64,000 bases of DNA from Tretioscincus oriximinensis (Eukaryota > Chordata > Lepidosauria > Squamata > Gymnophthalmidae): NCBI GenBank assembly GCA_022410635.1, contig JAJVDF010000650.1:614605-678604 (forward strand), written 5' to 3'. A model generated the notes under the pieces. That model ran no database searches. It was not told the origin of the DNA and saw only the letters and a list, made by a program, of their open reading frames with translations. The translations under genes and the position numbers were made by a program. Position 1 is the first letter of the stretch; each line of letters opens with the position of its first letter. Shown here one piece after another: positions 52,613 to 62,654 of the stretch.

Positions 52613-53225
52613 CTTTCCTGAACCATCTAGCTACCCAGTAATTCCTGAACTTTAAGAGGCAAAGTTTGTTTTTGTAAATAAAGTACTAAATGCCTGTTGT
52701 CTGGTATCTCATCCTGAGTAGCATAATATAAATATGGATTTAGAAACTTGATAAATCTGTCAAAAGTGCTACTGCTGTTTAAATAATGCTATCTTAAAAG
52801 ACATAACCACACACAGTGACACACACAAATACATGGAGTATGTCTCATCTGACCTTCCCAGTACCTTGATTTGGTTATCAGAATGGCCTTCCCAGGCTTA
52901 AGATAGAGAAAAAAATAAACTGATTTGCTGTCTCCTTTCTTAAAGCATTAGTCCCATTAACAATATTAATAAGTAACATACTTTCAAGCAATGTCACTGT
53001 TATCTCCTAATGGATGAAGGTGGAATTTTTGCTGTTTATGTCCTGCTCACAGGCTCAGACTGTTATCTACTGTAGATATTTCCAAATGCTCAATTTGGAA
53101 AGCTCCCATACAAGATTTATTAAACAAGGAAAGTACAAACAGCTAGTTAAGGAAAATGCCTATTTTCCAAGATTATAACTTTCATTCCAGACATTTATAC
53201 TTCATTTGAAATTACATTTGCCCAT
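52613..53225. other. AT-rich non-coding DNA
   Basis: Short ACACA-rich patch near 52808-52830. Nothing else was recognised. Confidence 0.5.
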
Positions 53226-53345
53226 TTTATTTATTATATTTGCTTAAATTACTGTTATCCAAATAGATTCTTAGCCAGGGCACAATAATGCTGGTAATCA
53301 TTCAATACAATAAAAACAAAAGTATAACTAATCATAAAAACAAAA
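53226..53345 (-). mobile_element. L2-like LINE 3' tail fragment
   Basis: TTTATTTATTATATTTGC, TTAGCCAGGGCACAATAATG, CAATACAATAAAAACAAAAG, a diverged tail. Confidence 0.5.
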
Positions 53346-55476
53346 CATAAATAGCAGCAGAAGAAGAATACACTTGCAATTAAAGAAATGTAGGTTTCCA
53401 CTGCATGGTTCTAGCCATGTTCTCCACAAACCCCAGTGTGATTTGTAATTATAACAAAATGTGCCAAGCTAGATCTAGATGTATACTTTGCCAAGTTGCT
53501 CCCTTGTGGATGAGGTTGTGTGTTAGCAAGGAACATCATGTGTCTGCATGGATCAGCATACAGCTAGATGCCATATTGCCATAAACTGTAAACATTGCAT
53601 TGTAAACATTAACAAGAGTAAGCATCACCTGAACTTACTGTGTTCTTTTCTTGGCAATTCACTGCTACATTACTACCCCTTAGGAAAACCTCTCCAGTCT
53701 GTTGTTGTTGATTCTCTTTGGTGTCAACAGCCCTATTGACTAATGACAGGGAACAAGAAGAAGTTTGTCAGCATGAGGTTTCATAGAGCTCTACTTCTTC
53801 AAATTCATTTTACAGCTGTCTAGTTAGACTTTCGTTGATGTAGATTCTATATACAGTAGAATATCTGAACTAGTTCAAAGTAAGACTCAAATATAATCAC
53901 AGTCGTACCAATGGATCAAGCTACTCCTGTCAAGAAAAGTTGCAGATTGTGAATTAGATAATTTTGCAAAATTCTTTGACCTCCTATGACATTTCTGGAA
54001 TCATATTTATTATTAAACAGCGGACACCAAATCAAATTTATTTTAACATTCTCTACAAATATTTTGTAACTTGATATTTAGTTAAAATAAAGTTAAGGAT
54101 CCAAATCATCAGAGAAAATATTGTTGCCTTATAGTATATGCAAAATCAGGAGTAATGTAACCTATATTGGGGAGAAAAGCAGTGTATTGAAAAGAAGATG
54201 AGATTTTGAATGAAAGGATTTTCTGATTAAAATTATTACATGTGGAGGGTAAAATGTGAAGTAATGGGTAGTTTACTGGGTGTACAAGATTTCTTTGGTT
54301 GATCTCTTAAGTTAAGAAAGCAATATAGACTGAAGAAGACCAGGGATCATTGCAATAATAAATAATATAATTGCATTATTTAATGTACCAATTTGCCAGG
54401 CTTCACATAATACAGATTACCATTTTATGATAGTTTACAGTCAGCCTTACAGATACTTGCAGAAGTAGAGTTATTAGAAAAATGTAGGACAAAACTGTAA
54501 TATTGGTAATGGATGTGTCAAAGGAAGAATTTCAGGAGATAATGCAGATATTGTAAGCTGCACTCTTTGACACACCCATAAAAGAACTTCTGTCCTGCTG
54601 TTTTACTGGCAACCTTATGTGGAAGGCAAAAAACATGGCACTAAAAGATTCTAATAATAATACTTATTTTTTTACACTGTGGTTTTGCATATTCTTGCAT
54701 CAGTGCTCACTTCAGTTTGGCTCTTTTAACAATGCTACCATAAGTCTCCATGGTACGAAAACACAGTTTGTTAAATCCATTGACTAAATGGTAGAAACTG
54801 CATCTGTTCTATTCAGGATCAGTAAAAACAGCTGCAGGACATATATCAGAACTGTAGTAAAACAGTAGGATAGAAAGAAAGAGATCAAGTTTTAAATGTT
54901 TTTGATCTCATTCATAATCAAATAATAATTTACGTTATATCAGAGATCAGATGTGGTTAGGCATTCCGGACACAGACAGCATTTTGCTCAAAACAAGATT
55001 CATTAAAGAAGCTAGCACAACTTTCTAATCATAATAATTAGAAAGTATAAATCTTATAAATGCTTTAGAGGCAATCTATGAAATATTTCATAGTAGTAGA
55101 ATAAGTCCGACAACAGTTACACAAATATTGTTGACCCTCTAGTGAAGTATAGATATAAAGTTCTTTATCTTTATAGATATATAAAATGTATCTGTGGGCC
55201 TGCAAACAGGTGAAGTTGTTGATTGTTGGTGGACCCTCTTTCACCACCCTGGCCTTTCCATCCATCTTCTATCCTTCCATTTGTTCTTTCTATACTTCTG
55301 TCCAGGCTGCAGCATTGGTGCTGCTCCATTCAGGCTGCTTGTGCCCCTGATTGTGGGTGTGTGGTATCTTCCTTTTTGGAGCTTGTGAAGGGTGATGGAA
55401 AACAGACAGAAGTTTTGCACTTTGCACAAACTCTAACTGTCCTCCACCTTGTTTTCTCTTTCCTTCTCTGCTCCTT
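53346..55476. other. AT-rich non-coding DNA
   Basis: Contains a partial copy of repeat T at about 53765-53805 (GTCAGCATGAGGTTTCATAG and CTCTACTTCTTCAAATTC). Otherwise nothing was recognised in about 2.1 kb. Confidence 0.45.
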
Positions 55477-55549
55477 GATGATTAGTCCAATCAGACAGTG
55501 AGCGAGCCAGGAGTTATGGCCCCCTCACTGTCTGATTGGACTAACCATC
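55477..55549. repeat. Inverted repeat, 26 bp arms with 21 bp loop
   Basis: GATGATTAGTCCAATCAGAC and AGTGAG (55477-55502) pair with CTCACTGTCTGATTGGACTA and ACCATC (55524-55549), one mismatch. The outer flanks may extend the pairing weakly. Could be a small MITE or a hairpin. Confidence 0.85.
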
Positions 55550-56632
55550 GCAGTCCTGGCTTTATTATTTTAAGATATATTTCTGGCTCTCATTTAAAAT
55601 CCATGATTTTTGTAGCATTATTCTTGTTTTGTTTATGCTGATGCCAACAAGAAGGAAGGGAATGTTTGTAACAAGGCCTGTGAGTTGAAGGAGCTTGGGA
55701 AAACACTATTTAATCAATGTTTTTAAGAGGGAAAATAAGATTTTGATGAAAAGTCCAAGCAGAAAGTCTTTGGCTTTTCTCACTTACTGCTCCAATGGAA
55801 GTTCTTCTCCACAGATTCTGTAGGAAAATATGGGCCCTTCACCTTATTCCAAGTGATCCCATTATTTTCAGTTTCTGGTACCAAACTGAGTAGTGCACCA
55901 AACTGAGTAGAAGACAGATTTTGAAATCCATTATCAGTTAATCAAGCTGACTCCTACCTGATTGTAAAAAGAAAAAAGAATCCATGGAAACACAGTTCCT
56001 GTGATTTAAACCATCAGTAGGTTTATGAAAATCAAAATTAATTTGTCTAAATGGGAGTATAAAGGAACTATAGCTGTTTCTTACAATCTAGGAAAAATAT
56101 GTCATTTTAAAGCAATTGAGAGTTAAATTTATTGCAGTTCGAGTTTGAATGGAAAGAGTTTCTGTAATTACAGTACGGTAGGGTTTCAGTAAGTCACTCT
56201 TTAAAATAAAATAGTGGGAGTCAGAATGGAATATAGCAATTATATCTAATGCATTTTATTGCTCTATAAGACTACTGAGCAGATCAGATGAAGAGATCTT
56301 TAAAAAGTCTTGAATGACCTGGAAAAATATAGATATAAAAGTGCAAGATAAAGCTAACTTTTCTTGGATAATATTCCATTAGTTCAGACCCATGGTCCAT
56401 CTTAGCCAGCAATCATGCTTTCATAATGGCCAACCAACTGAAGGATTATCTTGCTAAAACTATAGAAGAAACTTCATTCCTCTGTGACTCTGTTATGGGA
56501 ACGGCTCTGGATACCTTGATTTAACAGTGTTTCACCATACATAAAGGATTTTAAAGACTACTGAGTTAATTAGGAATGTAAGTACTTCTGAGTTCATTAC
56601 ATGGGAGGAATAAAACCATATATGTCATTGTT
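55550..56632. other. AT-rich non-coding DNA
   Basis: Nothing was recognised. Confidence 0.5.
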
Positions 56633-56830
56633 TCATTTCATTTATTTATTTCAGAAATTTAGATCCCACTTTTCACCGGCAATCCTAGGACAACTGTTAG
56701 GGCAACGCATATGGTATTCAAAATAAACCCTCCCTCCAATCGACTCATCTCCCTAGAAGAACAATATCCAGAAAAGAGTTAAACAACAAACAATAAATAA
56801 CGTTAAAATGCATACAAGAAATAACTTCAT
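56633..56830 (-). mobile_element. L2-like LINE 3' tail fragment
   Basis: CATTTCATTTATTTATTTCA, AGATCCCACTTTTCACCGGC, ACTGTTAGGGCAACGCATAT, then AACAAACAATAAATAACG; decayed. Confidence 0.55.
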
Positions 56831-57134
56831 TAAAATTCAGATGTGGGGAAAATGTGAACTGTTATAAAGGATCAAGTAACAATTTTAAAGAGCAAGCAGC
56901 AACAATAAAAGACTGAATATTGGGTGAATTAGTCAAATGACAATGCGTAACTTATAACAGTAAGATGCTTTAAAACAGTCTCAAGATTGGACAAATTATT
57001 CATGTGGTCTTGGGCAACATCAACATACATCAAGACTATGTGCTTTGTAGTGAAATCTCTGCTACAAAGGACTTACCCTATCTTCCACTGCAGCAAGGAA
57101 ACTCCTCTTTCTTATGTATTTTGACTATAAATTA
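56831..57134. other. AT-rich non-coding DNA
   Basis: Nothing was recognised. Confidence 0.45.
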
Positions 57135-57208
57135 AATCATTTTTCTTGTTAACCACCCTGGGATCCCCAGGTATAGGGCACTGAAGAAATGCAAACAAAC
57201 AAACAAAA
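57135..57208 (+). mobile_element. L2-like LINE or SINE 3' tail
   Basis: TTCTTGTTAACCACCCTGGG, ATCCCCAGGTATAGGGCACT, then a (CAAA)n tail. Plus-strand member of the tail family. Confidence 0.7.
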
Positions 57209-57664
57209 TCAATCCCCTGTGGTTCTGGGAGCCTACATCTCCCAAGAAGCTTTGCTTCTAGTCTGTCATTGCCATGCCCTGTCTTGTTGAAGGTAGATCA
57301 TTGGAGAAATATATTGCATTTTTATCTAAACGCCATCATGACGAGAAGACTTAGTCTTCCTAATGATATCACTGCTGGTGTAATTTAGTGAATAAGAGAA
57401 TAGGGAAAGTAAACCAATGAGAGATTGTGGAGAAAAGGAGGAAGAGAAAGGGAGCGGAAGTGACTACAGAACCTGGATACGAGAGGTATGTTGACAGCAT
57501 GCACCCATTTTTTGCTGTGAAAACAAATGCTCCTTCCTTGAGGAGATATTTTTCCAACACCGTGCAAAAGAAGCCTAAATACAGTAAAAGGGGCTTTGAA
57601 GAAAGGCACAACTAGAGGTGGTGAAGTGGCTATGTCTGGATGTAAAATCTGTAAGATGTTCAGT
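57209..57664. other. Non-coding DNA
   Basis: TTCTGGGAGCCTACATCTCC near 57225 recalls the ACTACATCTCCC class of repeat motif. No gene. Confidence 0.4.
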
Positions 57665-58100
57665 TCTGGGGAGCCCAATTTACGAGGAAGGTGAGTGATC
57701 TGGAAACCATGAGCTATGGGAAGCGATTAAAGGATCTAGGGATGTTTAGTCTGCAAAATAGAAGATTGAGAGTGGACCTGATAGCTGTCTACAAATATTG
57801 GAAGGGCTGTCACAGAGCAGAGGGATCAGCATTATTCTCATTAGGTCATGAAAGGACTAGAAACAATGAGATGAAACTGCAAGGGAGGAGATTTAGATTA
57901 GATATCAGAAAAAAAACATTCCAACAGTCAGGGTGATAAACCCGTGGAACAGTTTGTCACAGGAGGTGGTGAGTTTGCCTTTGCTGGAAGTCCTCAATTG
58001 GAGGCTGGACGGTCATCTATCTGGGATGGTTTAGTGGAGCCTGCATTGAGTAGAAGGTTGGACCCAATAACCCTGGAGGTCTCTTCCAACTTTGATTTTT
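57665..58100 (+). mobile_element. CR1 LINE 3' fragment, subfamily A
   Basis: The frame 57691-57936 carries SDLETMSYGKRLKDLGMFSL, VDLIAVYKYWKGCHRAEGSA, LFSLGHERTRNNEMKLQG and FRLDIRKK. After a frameshift it continues towards the INPWNSLSQEVV-type segment and the tail GGACCCAATAACCCTGGAGG and TCTCTTCCAACTTTGA. The terminal ATGATTCTATG repeat is missing. 5'-truncated. Confidence 0.88.
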
Positions 58101-59084
58101 GTTTCCTGCATTCAATTCAGCATTAAATTTCCTTTAAATTGATAAGCATATGAAGTTGAAAAGAATGAAAATTCCAAAAAGTGCCCACAATTTCAGCCAA
58201 CCCTGTAATTTTTGTGTTTGTGGTGTGGAATGCAGCAATTAAGCCTTGATGCTGGCACGTGAATACCTGTTATGACACCATTAATGAGCCACTTCATGCT
58301 TTCCACAATGATAAAGATAGCCTCATAGCTGTCTTAATAACACACTTTGAGTCACAGCCTATATGATGTGCTTGTCCATGCATACAAGTTTTCATTATTA
58401 GCACAAAGATGACTGTCTTAAAAACTTCAAGAACATGGAAATTTAAGTCAATAGATGGAAATAATAGAAGAAAAAAAATAAAGAAGAAATCTGGAAGTAT
58501 TTTATTGTGTTCTAGATTTCTGAAAGCCACTGTAATCATCATTGGTAACTGCCACAGATAAATAAAATAAGCAGCATTATCAAATGGTTTCAGAATATGT
58601 TCCACTCACCCCTCCACCTTGTATTCATCATTTTGCCTGGAGTTGCTGCCATTGAATGTACCTGCTTTAACAGTCATGAAGAAATGAAGCAGGAAAAGCA
58701 TTACTGCAAGACTGCCAGGATGGCAAGGATAAAATACTGCACTAAGCTGTGTCCACTGTCTCTGATCCAGTAGTTTCAGGCATCATTTAGTAAGAAGCTG
58801 AACAAACAAGGAAGAAAAGCTGATTCAAAATAACTATTAAACTGTCCCCTGGAGAAGTTTATCAGGTTTGTCCGAAATGCTTCAGTTCTCCTAATTATTT
58901 AGGAAATCCAAAGTGATCTCATAACAAGTATTCATCTGCCTGCTTCACAGGACCAGGAATGGAACAGGCCTTGTGCTGTTTGGAAACTGATGCATTGTAA
59001 ATAAATGTAAATAAATAAGTCTAAGCAGAAAGCAGTCAGCAATAAGCCAAAGTGAACAAGAATTATAAATTATTATGCAGGTGA
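58101..59084. other. Repeat-poor non-coding DNA
   Basis: No gene or repeat was recognised. Confidence 0.45.
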
Positions 59085-59280
59085 TATCCCATTATAACCA
59101 ATTTCAAGGGGTCAGGTGGAGGTGTTCGTTATAATTAAATTTTGTTATAACGAAATCCTTCGTACTCAGCATTACTTTTACAGGTGTTCTGTTGGGAATT
59201 TCAAATTTGTTAGTTATACCACAAATTTCTTTATATAAGGGTTTTTTTTATTATAGGGTTTATTATGAATAAAATAAATG
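59085..59280. mobile_element. Possible Tigger/pogo-like DNA-transposon relic
   Basis: CCCATTATAACCAATTTC, GGAGGTGTTCGTTATAATTA and TTTTGTTATAACGAAATCCT contain an inverted pair, TTCGTTATAA and TTATAACGAA (59128-59157). Words such as GTTCGTTATAACGAA are typical of Tigger/pogo ends in vertebrate genomes. The extent and orientation are uncertain. Confidence 0.4.
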
Positions 59281-60290
59281 GAGAATGGACAAGTTCTCCT
59301 TTCTCCTTCCCTATTCTCTTTTTGAATGTAGCTCAAGTCACTGGTGACACTTGAAATACTCTGACATGAAATAGTATTTGTCTACAACAGCAGCAACAAT
59401 AGCAACAAAAGCATTTTCTGCTTGGTAGTGTGTTGAAAGGCACCAGTGAGTCATCTGACAAACCACAGCCGAGAAGAGTTTAATTGAGGCAGGAGCCATT
59501 CCGAGTAGGAATTAATGGGAAAACGAAAATGATCTTTTCATATTCTCAGCTGTTATAATGTATGGCAATCTGTCATTAGGTGGAGTTGGGAATCAATTAA
59601 GCATGAATGATGCATCGGCGCATGGAATGTGACCTTAACAAGTTGTCTTCTCTCTTGACTTGATACTTCCATCTGTTTTGTGCAAAGAATTTTCCAATAA
59701 TGCAGTGAGGAGGCAGATATGATTTCCGAGGGAACAGCCATTATGGCCCACTATCTTTCGGGACCTGATAAGTTTAATCCAAGTTGCCTGGGAGGGAAGA
59801 ACTCATAAAATACTTTATCTGAGGCAAGTGCAAAAATACTCATAAACTCAAAGGTTAATCACTGCACCAGGGGAACAGATGAAGGAGACGGGGCAGTTTT
59901 ATAGCCTTCACTGCTGTCCTTATTAATCATGTTACAGGGTTGCCTTAAATATGCCCTCTGCATTTCTGTTTGATAGCCAAATGATGAGGAAGATTGCCTT
60001 TAGAAAATCCTGATCATATCAATAAAAATAATAATGATTAAAAATCTTTTTATAATCTGTTGAGGCATTTGTTGAGGAAAGACAAAAGCAAGGTCATTGA
60101 CAGTTTTTCCTCCATGAAGGAAAAAGTATTGCAAACACTCGAGGAAAATGGACTAAGGGTTTCTGTCTAGGAACATATAATTTATGGGCTTATTGATTTA
60201 TAATTAGAAGTTCATTACATAACTTTTTGAATATCGCATGTGCAAGACTGTTTACTGGCAAATGACTGATATAAATATCTTTTTTAAAAA
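59281..60290. other. Repeat-poor DNA, possible conserved non-coding element
   Basis: About 1 kb without simple repeats or transposon signatures, containing many TAAT/ATTA and TTTATGG-type words. No coding frame. Conservation cannot be assessed here. Confidence 0.25.
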
Positions 60291-61152
60291 AATAAAGAAC
60301 AAAATAAAAAAAGTTAGCCAGTAAAAATAATAGCTTAATCAATCAAAAAATAAGATAAAAAGTAACAAAAGAGAATATGAAGATTAGGAAAGAAGAAATT
60401 AGAAAATAGATAGCTAGATAGAAAGATAGACAGATGGATGGACGGACAGACAGACAGACGATAGATAAGAAAATATTGTGTATGAGAAAAAAGAATGTTA
60501 TTTATGCAAGGCAGTTAATAGGTAATTTATCTGATGAGACAATATGTGAAAAAGATATTAAAATTTAATTGATCAAAATGCATTAAGAAAAAAGAAGAAA
60601 AATAATAAAGATTTCAAATGATAACTATACTATAAGATGCTTCTCAAGTGATATAATGGCTACCTTAAAGTTGATATATAGTGGTAATTTAATGAATAAA
60701 CTGAAATAATTTGGTTCTTTACATGAGAGTAAGGTAAATATTGTTTAATATGTTAACTAAAAATATGGTAATGAAAGGGCAAGCACAATTAATATGAAAA
60801 TGAAGTAAATAGAATTTAAAATTGAGGAAAAAGTAAATATTTGGGCATTAGCATTATGAACATAACTTGTACTAATTTAAATAATTATGTTATATCCTGG
60901 CTATTGCAGTTGGTAAGTTTTGTGGGTTTGTTTTTGCCAAAAAATAAGAGAGACATTATACAGTGCGGCTAATTAAAACTGTTTGGGGAGGATAACTGTT
61001 AAAACTAATATCTTGCCTAAACTGATTCTTTTATTCCAAACTGTTCAACTGTTGATGAATGAAGTGATTTTTTAACAGTGTCAAAGAGATTTATCCAGCT
61101 GTACCTGGCAGGAAAAAAAACAAAGTAAGCAGAAAAATAGATAAATAAATGA
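60291..61152. other. A-rich non-coding DNA with GATA/GACA repeats
   Basis: A-rich sequence with short TAGATAG and GACAGACAG units at about 60408-60465. No motif-bearing frame. Confidence 0.5.
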
Positions 61153-61198
61153 ATAAATACATACATACATACATACATACATACATACATACATACAT

Positions 61199-61233
<35 letters not shown>

Positions 61234-61310
61234 CACACACACACAGACACACAGACAGACACACAGACACACAGACACACAGACACACACACAAGCACAC
61301 ACACAGAGAG
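61153..61310. repeat. Compound microsatellite (ATAC)n-(CAGA)n-(CA)n
   Basis: (ATAC)n to about 61200, (AGAC)n at 61200-61232, then CA/CAGA mixtures. The Cys/Val-rich minus-strand frames are artefacts. Confidence 0.95.
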
Positions 61311-61318
61311 ACGTCAGT

Positions 61319-61391
61319 TACAGGGAAATATAAAATTACTTACATAAATATACCTGCTGAATTTATGTAAGTAATTTTATATTTCCCTGTA
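61319..61391. repeat. Perfect hairpin, 31 bp arms with 11 bp loop
   Basis: The left arm (61319-61349) starts TACAGGGAAATATAAAATTA and its exact reverse complement is at 61361-61391. The loop is ATACCTGCTGA. It directly follows the microsatellite. Confidence 0.95.
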
Positions 61392-62000
61392 CTGATGATA
61401 AATATAAGATATAGCAAGATGATCAACTATTAATATGGATGTAAAATAAATTGTTAATAGGTATGTATGTATTAGTCACTGAAGAAGAGTGCGAAAACTT
61501 CCGAATATATGAAGCGCATGGATGTTTTGGCACAAAGTTTATGATGGAATATTTGAACCTCAATGGATCATCACCATATCAACACCTACATGATTGGATT
61601 TAAAATATAAGTCATCTATATATATGAAGATTGTAGACATGTACCCAGAACATACAAGATGTTGTAAGATAATTGAACATCCATCAACTGGATTTAGATT
61701 ATAAGACTGAACTCTTTTAATATGATATACTACCGAAGACCAAAATGTGTAAAGATATATGTTTATTTGTATTATATAAAGAAGTTTCACTATACTTGAT
61801 GTGTTTGTCTGTATAACCGACATTAGGAGATACAGTTTATGTTTGGTGTGAATCAAAGACTGACAATAATTGTTAGTGGCAAGGAAATTTTGGACTGCAA
61901 TGCATAGTATAGGTCTTACTTCCTTGACCACAATTGTTTCCTCAGGCATTTCCTGGGGGAAATTTGGAAACAAGGAGCAGTAATAGTCCCATTCCCATCC
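61392..62000 (+). other. Unassigned segment, possibly Penelope-like 3' end
   Basis: CACTGAAGAAGAGTGCGAAA at about 61477 followed by AAGCGCATGGATGTTTTGGC resembles, from memory, the CTGAAGAAG and CGAAACGCG sequence downstream of the GIY-YIG domain in some Penelope-like elements. No coding part is present. The 137-codon minus frame has no motif. Confidence 0.25.
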
Positions 62001-62472
62001 AGCAGGACCTATCTGTAAGAACAGAATGTTGTCTTCTTTTTTATTTTTTATTTAATTAATTTACTTATGTTCTTGGCTGAACATTCTGGCACTAGACACC
62101 ATGATCTTTGACTGTGTGATTGTTCAGAGGCAGGTTTATACCTCACAATCCCTGGATTGTTTCTAAAATCACTGAATTTGGGTTAGACTGCATTAGACCT
62201 ATGCTGACAGGCCTCTATTCTGTAATACATCCCAGAATAAGGCCCAGTGCAGAAAGAACCTAATCTTGGGAGCAATTGTCCCTTTAAAAGAAAATATTGG
62301 AAGACTTCCTTCCATATATTCTCAAGAGAGGAGAAAAAATGCACTTAGCCTTATCCTGCTCTTAAAAGGGGTTTAAGAAGTGATGTCACAATGGGTGCCA
62401 TTTCTAGAATCAGAGACTAGAAGTCACATTTGTGACATATGAACATAAGGGGAACCCAAAAGGTCCGAAAGG
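62001..62472. other. Non-coding DNA with MITE-like motif
   Basis: CCCAGAATAAGGCCCAGTGC and AGAAAGAACC near 62230 belong to the recurrent GAATAAGGC-GTGCAGAAAG motif set. No gene. Confidence 0.4.
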
Positions 62473-62654
62473 TAGGCTGACCAGATGACCGATTTCTTGG
62501 GGGTTGTAAACCTGGTTTTGGGGTGCTTCCTGGTTTTTGCTGAGTAAATTTTTTTCAAAAAAATATTTTTTATAAATTTTTCTCAGCAAAAATCAGGAGG
62601 AACCCCAAAACCGGGTTTACACCGCCCCCCAAAATGGGTCATCTGGTCAGCCTA
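62473..62654. mobile_element. Palindromic MITE family M, copy 4, with 8 bp target duplication
   Basis: Terminal repeats TAGGCTGACCAGATGACC and GGTCATCTGGTCAGCCTA. Inner arms pair as AAACCTGGTTTTGGGGTGCT with GAACCCCAAAACCGGGTTTA. Flanked by CCGAAAGG (62465-62472) and CTGAAAGG (62655-62662), an 8 bp duplication with one mismatch. About 182 bp. Confidence 0.9.

Noticed and set aside
52071..52626. Frames of 130-150 codons spanning the N run
   Set aside because: They exist only because Ns do not encode stops. Only the flanking CR1 parts are real.
61017..61370. Cys/Val-rich minus frames and Thr/His/Asp-rich plus frame
   Set aside because: Products of the compound ATAC/CAGA/CA microsatellite.
61560..61973. 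137-codon minus-strand frame
   Set aside because: No family motif, no supporting codon pattern, and AT-rich surroundings; a chance frame is more likely than a gene.
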